DNA of 64,000 bases from Marispirochaeta sp. (lineage in GTDB: Bacteria > Spirochaetota > Spirochaetia > JC444 > Marispirochaetaceae), in contig NZ_OY764209.1 of assembly GCF_963668165.1 (NCBI RefSeq), positions 1,860,001 to 1,924,000 on the forward strand. The letters are read 5' to 3'. Positions within the stretch are counted from its first letter, which is position 1; every line of letters begins with the position of its first letter. Under the pieces are notes generated by a model. It made no database searches and had not been told where the DNA came from. It saw nothing but the letters and a program-made list of their open reading frames with translations. Made by a program: the position numbers and the translations under genes. This document shows, piece after piece, positions 8,306 to 17,282 of the stretch.

Positions 8306-9817
8306 ATGCATTTTATGGTATCGTTTACCTGTATGAATGCAAAAAACATCACCCTCGAAGACCTGCGGAACAGGGACCGCATGTGGCGTCCTGCTTGTCA
8401 TTTTACACCGGCGCTTAACTGGATGAATGATCCCTGCGGCCTTGTCTATTTCCACGGGCAATACCATCTGTTCTATCAGCACAATCCGTCAGATGCAGAC
8501 TGGGGATCAATGCATTGGGGGCATGCCGTAAGTACAGACCTGTTGACCTGGCACGATGCTCCGATAGCCCTGTTTCCCACTGATCCTGAAGGCATGGCCT
8601 TTACCGGTTCTGCAGTGGTTCCGTCTGAGAAATCCGCCGGTGCGGGCTGGAATGGGGAGCCTGACACGGTAGTAGCCGTTTACACGGGCGCGATTCAGCG
8701 TACGACGCCGCTGGACAACCATCAGCGTCAATGTATTGCTACCAGCCGTGACGGGCATACCTGGGTACCCGAAGGTGTAGTACTGGACAATCCCGGGATC
8801 CAGAATTTCAGGGATCCCAAAGTTGGCTGGCACCCGGAAGCAGGTCACTGGTTCATGGTTCTGGCGGTAGAACGCAATATAAATATTTACACGTCTCACG
8901 ATCTTCGCAGCTGGAACCAGAGTGATACTATTACCGTAAGCACAGCACTCCCTGCGGGAGTACTGGAATGCCCCGATCTGTTTCCGCTTCCGGTCATGAA
9001 TGCTTCTAACCGGACAGAGTGGGTCCTGGTTATTCATGTCGAAAACGTAGACCCCGCCGATCCCGGAGCCTATTACACTGTTGGTTCCTTCGATGGGCAC
9101 CGGTTTTTGCAAACATATGACGCCTTTTTGCCAATAGATGGCGGCCACGACTTCTATGCAACCCAGTCGTGGGCAAATATGGCTCCCGGAGATGAGCGCC
9201 GTGTGTGGATTGCCTGGTCTGCCAATTCGGCCTATGCCCGCCGACAGCCTACATCCCGCTGGGCAGGTGTTATGAGTATTCCCCGGGAGATCAGGCTGCG
9301 CTATATGGATGGCCGGCCAGTTCTGTGCCAGGTCCCTCTCCGGGAGTTGGCGTCCAAGCGGCGCAGTTCCGTCGAACCGGTACAGCAGCGGTTCACCTCC
9401 GCCGGATTGTCCCGTTACTACCGGGTGGAAAACTCTTCGGCCTGGGACATCCTTGTCGAAGCGAAATCATGCCGGATCCTGCTGAGTTTTGGATCGGCCG
9501 GCTTTATCACCATATACAGGGGCCAACGAACGTTTACAATTGACCGGACTGCCTGTGACATGGGCCGCTTTTCCGGCCTGGTGGATCCGGTAAAAACAAT
9601 CGTGTTGTATCCTGATTGTGGAGAAAAACCGCTTACCCGGGTGCTTTTTGATCGTTCTATTCTGGAGTGTTTTCTTGATGACGGGCATAGGGCTACAACG
9701 GATCTCGTTTTTCCGGAAGTTCCCCTGCAGGGCATAGTAGTAGCGGCCCAATTATACGATGGGGTACAGGTGTTTCCTCTGAGACCGGCAATGCATCGCG
9801 ACACTGACAGGTTTTAA
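8306..9817 (+). CDS. GH32 beta-fructosidase (sucrose/fructan hydrolase)
   Basis: Glycoside hydrolase family 32, releasing fructose from sucrose, raffinose or fructo-oligosaccharides. The catalytic motifs are all present: 'NWMNDPCG' (nucleophile Asp, about residue 37), 'FRDPKV' (transition-state Asp, about 169) and 'ECPD' (acid/base Glu, about 222). An N-terminal five-blade propeller and a C-terminal beta-sandwich fit the 503-residue length. There is no signal peptide, so it acts in the cytoplasm on imported sugar. The start is uncertain: ATG 8306 has only a weak ribosome binding site, and ATG 8333 would place the GGTATCGTTTACC dyad outside the gene. Confidence 0.93.
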   Translation: MHFMVSFTCMNAKNITLEDLRNRDRMWRPACHFTPALNWMNDPCGLVYFHGQYHLFYQHNPSDADWGSMHWGHAVSTDLLTWHDAPIALFPTDPEGMAFTGSAVVPSEKSAGAGWNGEPDTVVAVYTGAIQRTTPLDNHQRQCIATSRDGHTWVPEGVVLDNPGIQNFRDPKVGWHPEAGHWFMVLAVERNINIYTSHDLRSWNQSDTITVSTALPAGVLECPDLFPLPVMNASNRTEWVLVIHVENVDPADPGAYYTVGSFDGHRFLQTYDAFLPIDGGHDFYATQSWANMAPGDERRVWIAWSANSAYARRQPTSRWAGVMSIPREIRLRYMDGRPVLCQVPLRELASKRRSSVEPVQQRFTSAGLSRYYRVENSSAWDILVEAKSCRILLSFGSAGFITIYRGQRTFTIDRTACDMGRFSGLVDPVKTIVLYPDCGEKPLTRVLFDRSILECFLDDGHRATTDLVFPEVPLQGIVVAAQLYDGVQVFPLRPAMHRDTDRF

Positions 9818-9991
9818 GCAATTTTCGGCCGATAATCAGCGATGCTCCGGTTGTTTTGTGCAAGACTGTTGAGCAGAATAAACATCACATAAAGCCATGA
9901 AGATGTTACATTACGCTATTCTTCGTTTATAGATTACGGATTACAATCAAAACATCATTTCGAAATGAGTGAAATTTCTAAGGAGGATACT

Positions 9992-11269
9992 ATGAGCAAG
10001 GCTAGAAATAGGCTTGGTATAATGATGGGTATAATTCTTGTTGCAGTGGCAACGTTTGCCGGAGGGCAGCAGGACAAAAGCGTATCTGATAATGCAGAAA
10101 CGATTGTTCTGACTTACGCGTTGTGGGACCAAAACCAGGCCAGGAATCTTCGTGTTATAGCGGATGAATTCGAAACAGAAAATCCTGAAATCGAAATAGA
10201 AATAGAAGTGAACGGATGGGGCGATTATTGGACTGCCCTCGAAGCCGCTGCAACTGGAGGAGACCTTCCGGATGTCTTTTGGATGCATTCCAATGAAATT
10301 TTTCGCTATGCATCGAATGGTATGCTTTTGGATTTAACCGGCCGGATTGAAGAAAGCAGTGATGTCAGCTTGTCAAATTTCCCGGAGGGGCTTGTATCCA
10401 TATATAACCATGAAGGTAACCAATATGCTGTTCCCAAAGACTACGATACAATAGGTCTCTGGTATAATAAAACAATGTTTGATGCGGCTGGAATTTCTTA
10501 TCCAGATGAGACATGGACTTGGAATGATTTGTATACAGCTGCAAAAGAATTAACTAAAGAAGATGGTTCACAATACGGAATTCTAACTCCTCTGCATAAT
10601 CAGGAAGGGTACTATAATTTCATTTATCAGAACGGTGGTACGGTTATCACTGAAGATAAATATTCAGGATACGATGATCCCAAGACCATTGAAGCGATGA
10701 AATTTTATATCAGTTTTGTTAAGGAAGGGCTGTCTCCACTCGAATTTGGTGATCAGGAAAGGGCCATGTGGTTACAGAATGGAAAATGCGCAATGGGATT
10801 CTTCGGTTCATGGAATCTGACTGGGTTTACCAGCAACGAATACATGAGAGAAAATTTTGACGTAGCGGTTCTTCCTATGACCAACAATGGCGGAAAGGCC
10901 ACCATTTTTAACGGACTTGGCCATGCAATTGGATATAACTGCAAGCATCCTGAGGCGGCATGGAAATTCGTAGAGTATCTGAGTTCCAGGGAAGGTCAGT
11001 TGCGTCAGGCAGAATTAGGTATAGCCATATCGGCGTACAATGGTACTTCCGGCGCCTGGGTTAAATCCAACGATACATATGACATTGGTGTCTTTATCGA
11101 TATGGTCGACTATGCTCAGATCAGACCCTATTCCGAGACTACAGCTCTCTGGGAAGACCGTGCATACGAAGAGCTCATGCCCGCCTTCTTTGACGATGAT
11201 AAGTCAGTTGAACAGGCCTGCAAGGATGCTGCCACAATGATGAACAAAGTATTATCTGACGAACGTTAA
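9992..11269 (+). CDS. Sugar ABC transporter substrate-binding protein (alpha-galactoside locus)
   Basis: CUT1 extracytoplasmic binding protein of about 425 residues. The signal peptide 'GIMMGIILVAVATFA' is followed by 'GGQQDK'. The body shows 'VLTYALWDQNQARNLRV', 'GGDLPDVFWMHSNE', 'GLWYNKTMFDAAGI' and 'CAMGFFGSWNLTGF'. The start at ATG 9992 has AAGGAGG eight bases before it; an upstream ATG at 9965 overlaps that site and is less likely. It heads an operon of two permeases and a GH36 enzyme, which makes raffinose-family oligosaccharides or melibiose the likely ligand. A strong hairpin follows the gene. Confidence 0.92.
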   Translation: MSKARNRLGIMMGIILVAVATFAGGQQDKSVSDNAETIVLTYALWDQNQARNLRVIADEFETENPEIEIEIEVNGWGDYWTALEAAATGGDLPDVFWMHSNEIFRYASNGMLLDLTGRIEESSDVSLSNFPEGLVSIYNHEGNQYAVPKDYDTIGLWYNKTMFDAAGISYPDETWTWNDLYTAAKELTKEDGSQYGILTPLHNQEGYYNFIYQNGGTVITEDKYSGYDDPKTIEAMKFYISFVKEGLSPLEFGDQERAMWLQNGKCAMGFFGSWNLTGFTSNEYMRENFDVAVLPMTNNGGKATIFNGLGHAIGYNCKHPEAAWKFVEYLSSREGQLRQAELGIAISAYNGTSGAWVKSNDTYDIGVFIDMVDYAQIRPYSETTALWEDRAYEELMPAFFDDDKSVEQACKDAATMMNKVLSDER

Positions 11270-11286
11270 CAGCAAGCGTGTATCTT

Positions 11287-11321
11287 CGCGGTAATCGTCT
11301 GATTACCGCGATCTTTTTTTT
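11287..11321 (+). terminator. Intercistronic terminator/attenuator hairpin
   Basis: A perfect 10-bp stem (CGCGGTAATC / GATTACCGCG) with a GTCT loop is followed within two bases by a run of eight or nine T. This has the full form of an intrinsic terminator, yet it lies between the binding protein and its permeases. Partial read-through would give an excess of binding protein. Confidence 0.8.
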
Positions 11322-11339
11322 AAGTAAGGAAGGTTTTTT

Positions 11340-12230
11340 GTGGTGTGGAACAAAAGGGCTGAATGGAGCTGGGGCTATTTTCTTGTGGCGCCCACGATCA
11401 TTGGATTAATTATCCTGAATATTATCCCGATTTTTCAGTCCCTTTATTTGAGTTTTTTCAAGAGTGGTGATTTTGGCAGAGGGAATGTATTTGTGGGATT
11501 GGATAATTACCGAACTCTCGTTTTTGATCCACAAGTTTGGATGGCGACGAGTAATACCCTTTTGTATACGCTTCTCGTTGTTCCGACAAGTATGGCTATT
11601 GCACTTCTTTTAGCGGTTTGGCTGAACAGTGGAGTTGCAGGAAAGGGTTTTTTTCGGACTATATACTTTATTCCCATGGCGGCGGCTCCGGCCGCAGTAA
11701 CCATGGTGTGGAAGTGGCTCTATAACCGTGAGTTCGGGCTTATTAATTATATTCTTGAATCGACAGGTTTCGATGCAGTGGACTGGATCCATAATCCCAG
11801 GGTGGCTCTGATTTCTGTATCGATAATAGGAATTTGGAGCTTGATAGGATACGCCATGGTCCTGTTTCTTGCTGGTTTGCAGGAGATTCCGAAGGACTAC
11901 TATGAAGCCATCGATATTGATGGGGGTGGCGGCTTCGTGAAATTCCGCTATATAACCCTTCCTCTTGTATCTCCCACTATGTTTTTTATCGCAGTAACAA
12001 GCATCATTCAAAGCATGCAGGTTTTCGATGTCATATATATGATGATCGGTGTAACGAGTCCGGCGTATGAACACACTGTCTCGTTAGTTTACCTGTTTTA
12101 CAATAATTCTTTCAAATATTCCAACAAGGGATACGGGTCTGCCATCATTATTCTTCTCCTGGCAATAATCATGATTATTACCTTTCTTCAAGTGAAGCTG
12201 CAAAAACGATGGGTAAATTACAGGGATTAG
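11340..12230 (+). CDS. Sugar ABC transporter permease, MalF type
   Basis: Inner-membrane permease of 296 residues with six membrane segments. Conserved family blocks include 'SWGYFLVAPTIIGLIIL', 'FFRTIYFIPMAAAPAAVTMV' and the EAA loop 'YYEAIDIDGGGGFVKFRYIT' (about 195-215). The gene starts with GTG (11340, or the next codon 11343, also GTG), about seven bases after AAGGAAGG. It follows the binding-protein gene behind the attenuator hairpin and precedes a MalG-type permease by 13 bases. Confidence 0.92.
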   Translation: MVWNKRAEWSWGYFLVAPTIIGLIILNIIPIFQSLYLSFFKSGDFGRGNVFVGLDNYRTLVFDPQVWMATSNTLLYTLLVVPTSMAIALLLAVWLNSGVAGKGFFRTIYFIPMAAAPAAVTMVWKWLYNREFGLINYILESTGFDAVDWIHNPRVALISVSIIGIWSLIGYAMVLFLAGLQEIPKDYYEAIDIDGGGGFVKFRYITLPLVSPTMFFIAVTSIIQSMQVFDVIYMMIGVTSPAYEHTVSLVYLFYNNSFKYSNKGYGSAIIILLLAIIMIITFLQVKLQKRWVNYRD

Positions 12231-12243
12231 CGGGGGTGCAGGG

Positions 12244-13074
12244 ATGGATAAAGAAATTCTTTTGAGGAAAACCGTTATATATTTCTTTTTGATAGCCGGA
12301 TCAGTGATTATGATAATGCCATTTGTCTGGATGGTCATCACATCGCTTAAAACAAATACTGAAGCGACATCAATGAATCCGTTTATCTTTCTTCCGGAAA
12401 TACCAAGATGGGACACATACAAGACGGTTCTGGAACAGAACAACATGCCGCGCCTTTATTACAATACCTTCTCGATGATGTTTTTTCGGGTACTTTGTGC
12501 GCTTAGTTTCAGCTCAATGGCAGCGTATTCATTCGCGAGGCTGCGTTTTCCGGGACGGGATTTCCTTTTTGGTATTGTGCTCATGCAGATGATGGTTCCC
12601 GTGCAGATATTCGTTATTCCGCAGTACCTTATGGTAGATGCTCTCGGTGCAAGAAACACAGTATTTGCTCTGGTTTTCCCCGGTCTTGTAAGTGCGTTCG
12701 GTACCTTTCTGCTGAGGCAGTTTTATCTTGGATTGCCGAAGGAACTCGGGGATTCGTCCAGAATAGACGGTTGTAATATTGGGCAAACGTTTCTTTTTGT
12801 GATGCTGCCGCTCACAAAGAGCGGTCTTATCGCCCTTGGTATCTTTACAGCGCTGTTCTCATTTAAGGATTTGTTGTGGCCGCTGGTCGTAAATACCAGT
12901 ACATATGCAGCAACCCTTTCTTCAGCACTGGCAAAAATACAAAGTGCCTACTCTGTAGAGTATCCACAGCTCATGGCGGCGTCGGTACTCGCGATTTTCC
13001 CGATGCTGGTAATCTATTTCATTTTTCAGAAACAATTTATTCAAGGAATAGCGACTTCCGGAGGTAAACTCTAG
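12244..13074 (+). CDS. Sugar ABC transporter permease, MalG type
   Basis: Second permease of the alpha-galactoside importer, 276 residues. Six membrane segments are visible, with the EAA loop 'LGDSSRIDGCNIGQTFLFVM' (about 177-197); the usual E-A-A is replaced by D-S-S but the G-x-x-x-x-x-x-x-x-x-P spacing is kept ('GCNIGQTFLFVMLP'). The C-terminus 'FQKQFIQGIATSGGKL' is characteristic. It lies in one operon with the MalF-type permease upstream and GH36 downstream. No ATPase gene accompanies them. Confidence 0.92.
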   Translation: MDKEILLRKTVIYFFLIAGSVIMIMPFVWMVITSLKTNTEATSMNPFIFLPEIPRWDTYKTVLEQNNMPRLYYNTFSMMFFRVLCALSFSSMAAYSFARLRFPGRDFLFGIVLMQMMVPVQIFVIPQYLMVDALGARNTVFALVFPGLVSAFGTFLLRQFYLGLPKELGDSSRIDGCNIGQTFLFVMLPLTKSGLIALGIFTALFSFKDLLWPLVVNTSTYAATLSSALAKIQSAYSVEYPQLMAASVLAIFPMLVIYFIFQKQFIQGIATSGGKL

Positions 13075-13091
13075 AGTCCCGAACAAACTAT

Positions 13092-15302
13092 ATGAGCATT
13101 ATTTTTCATCAGGAATCACAACAGTTTCATCTGTGTAACAGTTACATAAGCTATATTATCACCGTGTTGCCCAACGGCGAATTAGGAAATCTGTATTACG
13201 GTGCCCGGGTCCATGATAAAACGGACTTCTCGTATCTTGCTCCTGTCAGACGACGGTCTCTCACAGCATATACGAACGGAGGTCCCGACGGGTTTTCGCT
13301 CCAATATACCCGACAGGAGTATCCGGGGTATGGAACCTCTGATTTCCGATATCCGTCTTTTACAATAAGTCAGAAAAACGGCAGCAGAATTTCGCATTTT
13401 ACTTATCAGGACCACAGGATACGGAAAGGGAAGGATCCGCTTCCGGGTCTTCCCGCGACATACGTGGATGACCCGGAAGAGGCTGAGACTCTTGAGATAA
13501 TGCTGTTTGACCCAATATCTGAGACTAACCTGACGCTCTTTTATACTTTGTTTTTACAGGTTCCGGTCATCACTCGCAGTGCCCGTTTTGAACAGCGGGG
13601 CCCATCAACTATCGTTCTTGAACGTGCTTTAAGCGTATGCGTTGATCTTCCAAACGACTCATACGACATGGTTCATCTGGCTGGGGCGTGGTCACGGGAA
13701 CGTCATGTTAAAACACGCTCTTTAGAGGTGGGGGTGCAGTCAATTTATAGCCTTAAAGGAACGAGCAGCGCCGAGCACAATCCTTTTTTAGCCTTGAAGA
13801 AAAAAAACACAAATGAGTTCAGCGGTGAAGTTTTCGGGTTCAGTTTTGTCTACAGTGGAAACTTCCTCGCGCAGGTGGAGGTAGACTCTCACAGTATGTG
13901 CCGGGTCCTTATGGGAATCCATCCCGAGGAATTTTCCTGGCCTTTGAAGAAGGATGAAGCTTTTCAGACTCCAGAGGTTGTTTTGGTATATACGAAAGAC
14001 GGACTTAATGGGATGAGTAGTATATATCACCGGCTCTACCGGACCCGGCTTGCCAGGGGATATTGGCGGGACCGCCCACGACCGATTTTGGTTAATAACT
14101 GGGAAGCGACCGGGATGGAGTTCACCGAATCCCATGTCCTTGCACTTGCAGAAGTTGCAAAGGACCTTGGGGCTGAGCTGTTTGTTCTCGATGACGGGTG
14201 GTTTGGCAAAAGAGACAATGACTTAGCAGGCCTGGGGGACTGGTATGTAACAAACTTTAATAAACTTCCTGGAGGGATCGAAGGCTTGTCTTCAAAGGTA
14301 GAAGCCCTTGGCCTGCGGTTTGGGTTATGGATAGAACCAGAGATGGTAAATAAAGACAGTGATTTGTTTCGCTCTCACCCCGACTGGATACTGTCTACCC
14401 CGGATCGGTTTGCTTCTATCGCGCGGAACCAGTATGTGTTGGACTTTTCACGAATTGAGGTTATTGATTATATTTACGGTCTTATAGAGAAATTACTCTC
14501 CTGCAACCCGATATCCTATGTCAAATGGGATATGAACAGATATCTTACTGAATGTTATTCCCGTACAAAGGATGCAGATTATCAGGGTACGGTGTTCCAT
14601 TCCTACATCCTTGGGGTTTACATGCTTTATGAGAGGTTAACCTCGGCATTCCCTGAAGTGTTGTTCGAATCCTGTTCCAGCGGAGGCGCGCGTTTTGATC
14701 CTGGAATACTGTACTATGCGCCGCAAGGCTGGACCAGTGATGATACCGACGCGGTGGAACGATTAAAAATCCAGTATGGAACATCCTATGTTTATCCCTT
14801 AAGCAGTATGGGTGCGCATGTAACTGGTGTGCCGAATCAGCAGGTCGGACGAACGACCCCGCTTCAAACCCGGGGTAATGTTGCCCTTTTCGGGTCGTTT
14901 GGATATGAGCTCGATGTCACCAAGTTTTCCGAACAGGAACGGAGCATAGTGCGGAAACAAATCAAATTCTACAAGAATTATCGCCAATTATTGCATGCTG
15001 GTACATTCTACAGACTTCTTGACCCGTTCCTTAAGGAGCAAGCCGCATGGATGGTAGTTTCGGAGGATCAAAATGAGGCCTTGGTGGGGTATTATTTAAT
15101 TCTCAATAAGCCGAATCATCGGGACTGTCTTCTGAAGCTTACCGGACTTAATCCTGATACCAAATATGAAGTATCCGGAAAGCCCGGTGTTTACTGGGGT
15201 GATGAATTGATGTTCTGCGGTCTATCTGTGGAACCGGAAGAGCTGATTCCACCGGATAGAGATTTTTCCTCCGTTATTTATGTGATTAAATCGGCTATGT
15301 GA
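13092..15302 (+). CDS. GH36 alpha-galactosidase
   Basis: Cytoplasmic alpha-galactosidase that removes terminal alpha-1,6-galactose from melibiose, raffinose or stachyose. At 736 residues it has the full bacterial GH36 length: N-terminal beta-supersandwich, (beta/alpha)8 barrel and C-terminal sheet. Catalytic motifs are 'VKWDMNR' (nucleophile Asp, about 480) and 'TSDDTDAVERL' (acid/base Asp, about 550), with 'LDDGWFGKRD' and 'ESCSSGGARFD' also present. No signal peptide. It begins 17 bases after the permease gene and ends the operon. With the GH32 enzyme next door the pair could fully degrade raffinose. Confidence 0.94.
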   Translation: MSIIFHQESQQFHLCNSYISYIITVLPNGELGNLYYGARVHDKTDFSYLAPVRRRSLTAYTNGGPDGFSLQYTRQEYPGYGTSDFRYPSFTISQKNGSRISHFTYQDHRIRKGKDPLPGLPATYVDDPEEAETLEIMLFDPISETNLTLFYTLFLQVPVITRSARFEQRGPSTIVLERALSVCVDLPNDSYDMVHLAGAWSRERHVKTRSLEVGVQSIYSLKGTSSAEHNPFLALKKKNTNEFSGEVFGFSFVYSGNFLAQVEVDSHSMCRVLMGIHPEEFSWPLKKDEAFQTPEVVLVYTKDGLNGMSSIYHRLYRTRLARGYWRDRPRPILVNNWEATGMEFTESHVLALAEVAKDLGAELFVLDDGWFGKRDNDLAGLGDWYVTNFNKLPGGIEGLSSKVEALGLRFGLWIEPEMVNKDSDLFRSHPDWILSTPDRFASIARNQYVLDFSRIEVIDYIYGLIEKLLSCNPISYVKWDMNRYLTECYSRTKDADYQGTVFHSYILGVYMLYERLTSAFPEVLFESCSSGGARFDPGILYYAPQGWTSDDTDAVERLKIQYGTSYVYPLSSMGAHVTGVPNQQVGRTTPLQTRGNVALFGSFGYELDVTKFSEQERSIVRKQIKFYKNYRQLLHAGTFYRLLDPFLKEQAAWMVVSEDQNEALVGYYLILNKPNHRDCLLKLTGLNPDTKYEVSGKPGVYWGDELMFCGLSVEPEELIPPDRDFSSVIYVIKSAM

Positions 15303-15335
15303 ATTGTATGATTTGATCCTGCGGGTGTGCAATGG

Positions 15336-16235
15336 CTACTCATATTTCTTATTAGCTTTCATAACTTCTTCTTTTTGGATGCGGTAGAACTTCGGGCTTA
15401 CTCCATGGATTTTCTTGAATGTCTTTGAAAAAGCAAAAGGGTCTTCATAACCACTTTTTAGTGCAACCGAGTTTATCGACAGGTTTGTAGTTTTTAAAAG
15501 TCCTGCTGCCTTATCCATGCGAAAATTAATCAGATACTCCTGTGGTGAAACCTGCAGCTGCTTCTTGAATATGCATGTCAGGTAGCTGCGATTGATTCCA
15601 ATATAATCGGCTATATCTTTGATCCTGATATTCTGATGAAAATTATGCTCGATAAATTCGATTGCGTGATCTATGTATACCTTGCTTGAATAGTCATACG
15701 AATGACTTGCCGTATCATTAATCTGTTGTTCCTGGATCAGCGTCGCCAGAAAGCGCATTAGATAGCTTTCCCGGATAAGGGAATTAGCGGCGGTTAATTG
15801 AGATGCTTCGAGCATCCCGTTGACGCACTCTATAAGTGCTCTTTCGTTATTAAATTCATTCACGAGCTTTGTTTCATTGAAATTAGCAAATCGGAGATAT
15901 TCCAGGGCTTTAGTTCCGCCGAAACCTATCCAGATATATTTCCAGGGAGAATTATGGTCAGCCTTGTAATATGTTGTAATATCTGGATAAATAAGAAACG
16001 CATGATGTTTGCGCAGGGTGTAGTTTTTTTTCCCTACCGTATATAAACCTTCTCCCTCGATAATATAATGAAGGAGGAACTCCGATCGCTCGGTAGGTCC
16101 ATACGAATGATCGGAATCACATTCTTCCAGACCGCAATAACTGAGGTATAACTCAACGGATTGTTTGTGTAAGTGTTCCAGGCATCGGTATCTTGCGGAA
16201 TTGGTATATTTTGCTGGTTTTCTGTCCCGTAACAT
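15336..16235 (-). CDS. AraC-family transcriptional regulator
   Basis: AraC/XylS-type activator of 299 residues: an N-terminal cupin sugar-sensing domain (about 25-165; 'LHYIIEGEGLYTVGKKNYTL') and a C-terminal double helix-turn-helix (about 195-290; 'IKDIADYIGINRSYLTCIFK', 'SINSVALKSGYEDPFAFSKT'). It converges on the alpha-galactosidase gene with a 33-base gap. The architecture matches MsmR/RafR-type activators of raffinose operons, so it likely controls the neighbouring importer/GH36 operon. The ligand is inferred from position. Confidence 0.88.
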   Translation of the reverse strand: MLRDRKPAKYTNSARYRCLEHLHKQSVELYLSYCGLEECDSDHSYGPTERSEFLLHYIIEGEGLYTVGKKNYTLRKHHAFLIYPDITTYYKADHNSPWKYIWIGFGGTKALEYLRFANFNETKLVNEFNNERALIECVNGMLEASQLTAANSLIRESYLMRFLATLIQEQQINDTASHSYDYSSKVYIDHAIEFIEHNFHQNIRIKDIADYIGINRSYLTCIFKKQLQVSPQEYLINFRMDKAAGLLKTTNLSINSVALKSGYEDPFAFSKTFKKIHGVSPKFYRIQKEEVMKANKKYE

Positions 16236-16406
16236 GTATCTTTATCGTTATCATGATAAGAAGCCGCTGTCAATTTTATTATTCCGCAGCTCATACACGG
16301 ACCCGCGAAAAGGTTCCTGCCTGGGGAAATTAGCAGGTAGATTGTGTATACTTCCAACAAAGGTCAAGAGATTTTCTTGCCCTCTATTGCAGATGCCAAG
16401 CCGCAT

Positions 16407-17282
16407 TCACGCCGAAGCAAGGCCCATTTTCAGTGACAGAAGTTTTGTCTCTTCGTTGTCGGACCGGGAGGTTACGACCACCGGTACCCGCAGACCGATC
16501 AGGAGTCCGGCGATGGTCGCCCCTGCCAAGACGGTAAGGGTTTTGTAGACGGCGTTGCCGGTATTCAAGTCCGGAAAAAGCAGAATATCCGCGTCCCCGG
16601 CAACAGGACTCTCTATTTTTTTGATCGCCGCTGCCTCCCGGGAAAGGGCTGCATCAAGACCGAAGGGGCCGCCGAGCAGGGCTTTTTCCGGGTCATACTC
16701 CTTTCGAAGACGTTCGGCATCGATTGTTGAATCTATCTTGGGATTTACCGTTTCCACCGGGGCCACCAGTCCGACCCTGGGCCGCGGAACGCCAAGCTTT
16801 TGCGCCATCCTGACGGCGTTGTCCAGTATCCGGAGCTTGTCGTCATAGTCCGGTTTGATGTTTATGGCGCAGTCTGTCATAAAGAGCAGCTTATGGTAGG
16901 AGGCAACCTGGCAGAGGGCAATATGGCTTACGAGCCTGCCCGGTTCCAGCAGCCCTGCTTCACGGGAGAAAAGAGCGCGGCTGAAATCCCCTGTATGCAC
17001 CTGTCCTTTCATGGCTACCTGGGCACGGCCTTCCCGCAGGCTTCTGGCTGTCAGTTCGCAGGCTTCGCTTTCGGTATTGGCGGTTTCAGTTTCGTAGAAA
17101 GCTCTGTCGATGCCGGTTTTTTCAGCGGCCTTTCCGATTCTCTCCGGATCGCCGAAAAAAAGAAAGCGTGCCCAGTTTTGATCAGCCGCGGTCCTGCAGG
17201 TCCGGAGGATCGCTTCGTCTTCTGGAAAGGGGACTGCTACGGTCGCTTTACTGTTAACGCTCAGGAACTGGTCAAGATTCAC
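16407..17282 (-). CDS. ptb: Phosphate butyryltransferase-type phosphotransacylase
   Basis: Phosphate acyltransferase of the Ptb type, converting (branched) acyl-CoA plus phosphate to acyl phosphate plus CoA. At 291 residues it matches Ptb rather than the longer Pta. Typical blocks are 'VAMKGQVHTGDFSRAL', 'LLFMTDCAINIKPDYDDK', 'PRVGLVAPVETVNPKI' and 'ILLFPDLNTGNAVYKTL'. It is last in the vor operon and overlaps butyrate kinase by four bases. Given the upstream 2-oxoacid oxidoreductase, its substrates are probably isobutyryl-, isovaleryl- and 2-methylbutyryl-CoA. Confidence 0.9.
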   Translation of the reverse strand: MNLDQFLSVNSKATVAVPFPEDEAILRTCRTAADQNWARFLFFGDPERIGKAAEKTGIDRAFYETETANTESEACELTARSLREGRAQVAMKGQVHTGDFSRALFSREAGLLEPGRLVSHIALCQVASYHKLLFMTDCAINIKPDYDDKLRILDNAVRMAQKLGVPRPRVGLVAPVETVNPKIDSTIDAERLRKEYDPEKALLGGPFGLDAALSREAAAIKKIESPVAGDADILLFPDLNTGNAVYKTLTVLAGATIAGLLIGLRVPVVVTSRSDNEETKLLSLKMGLASA

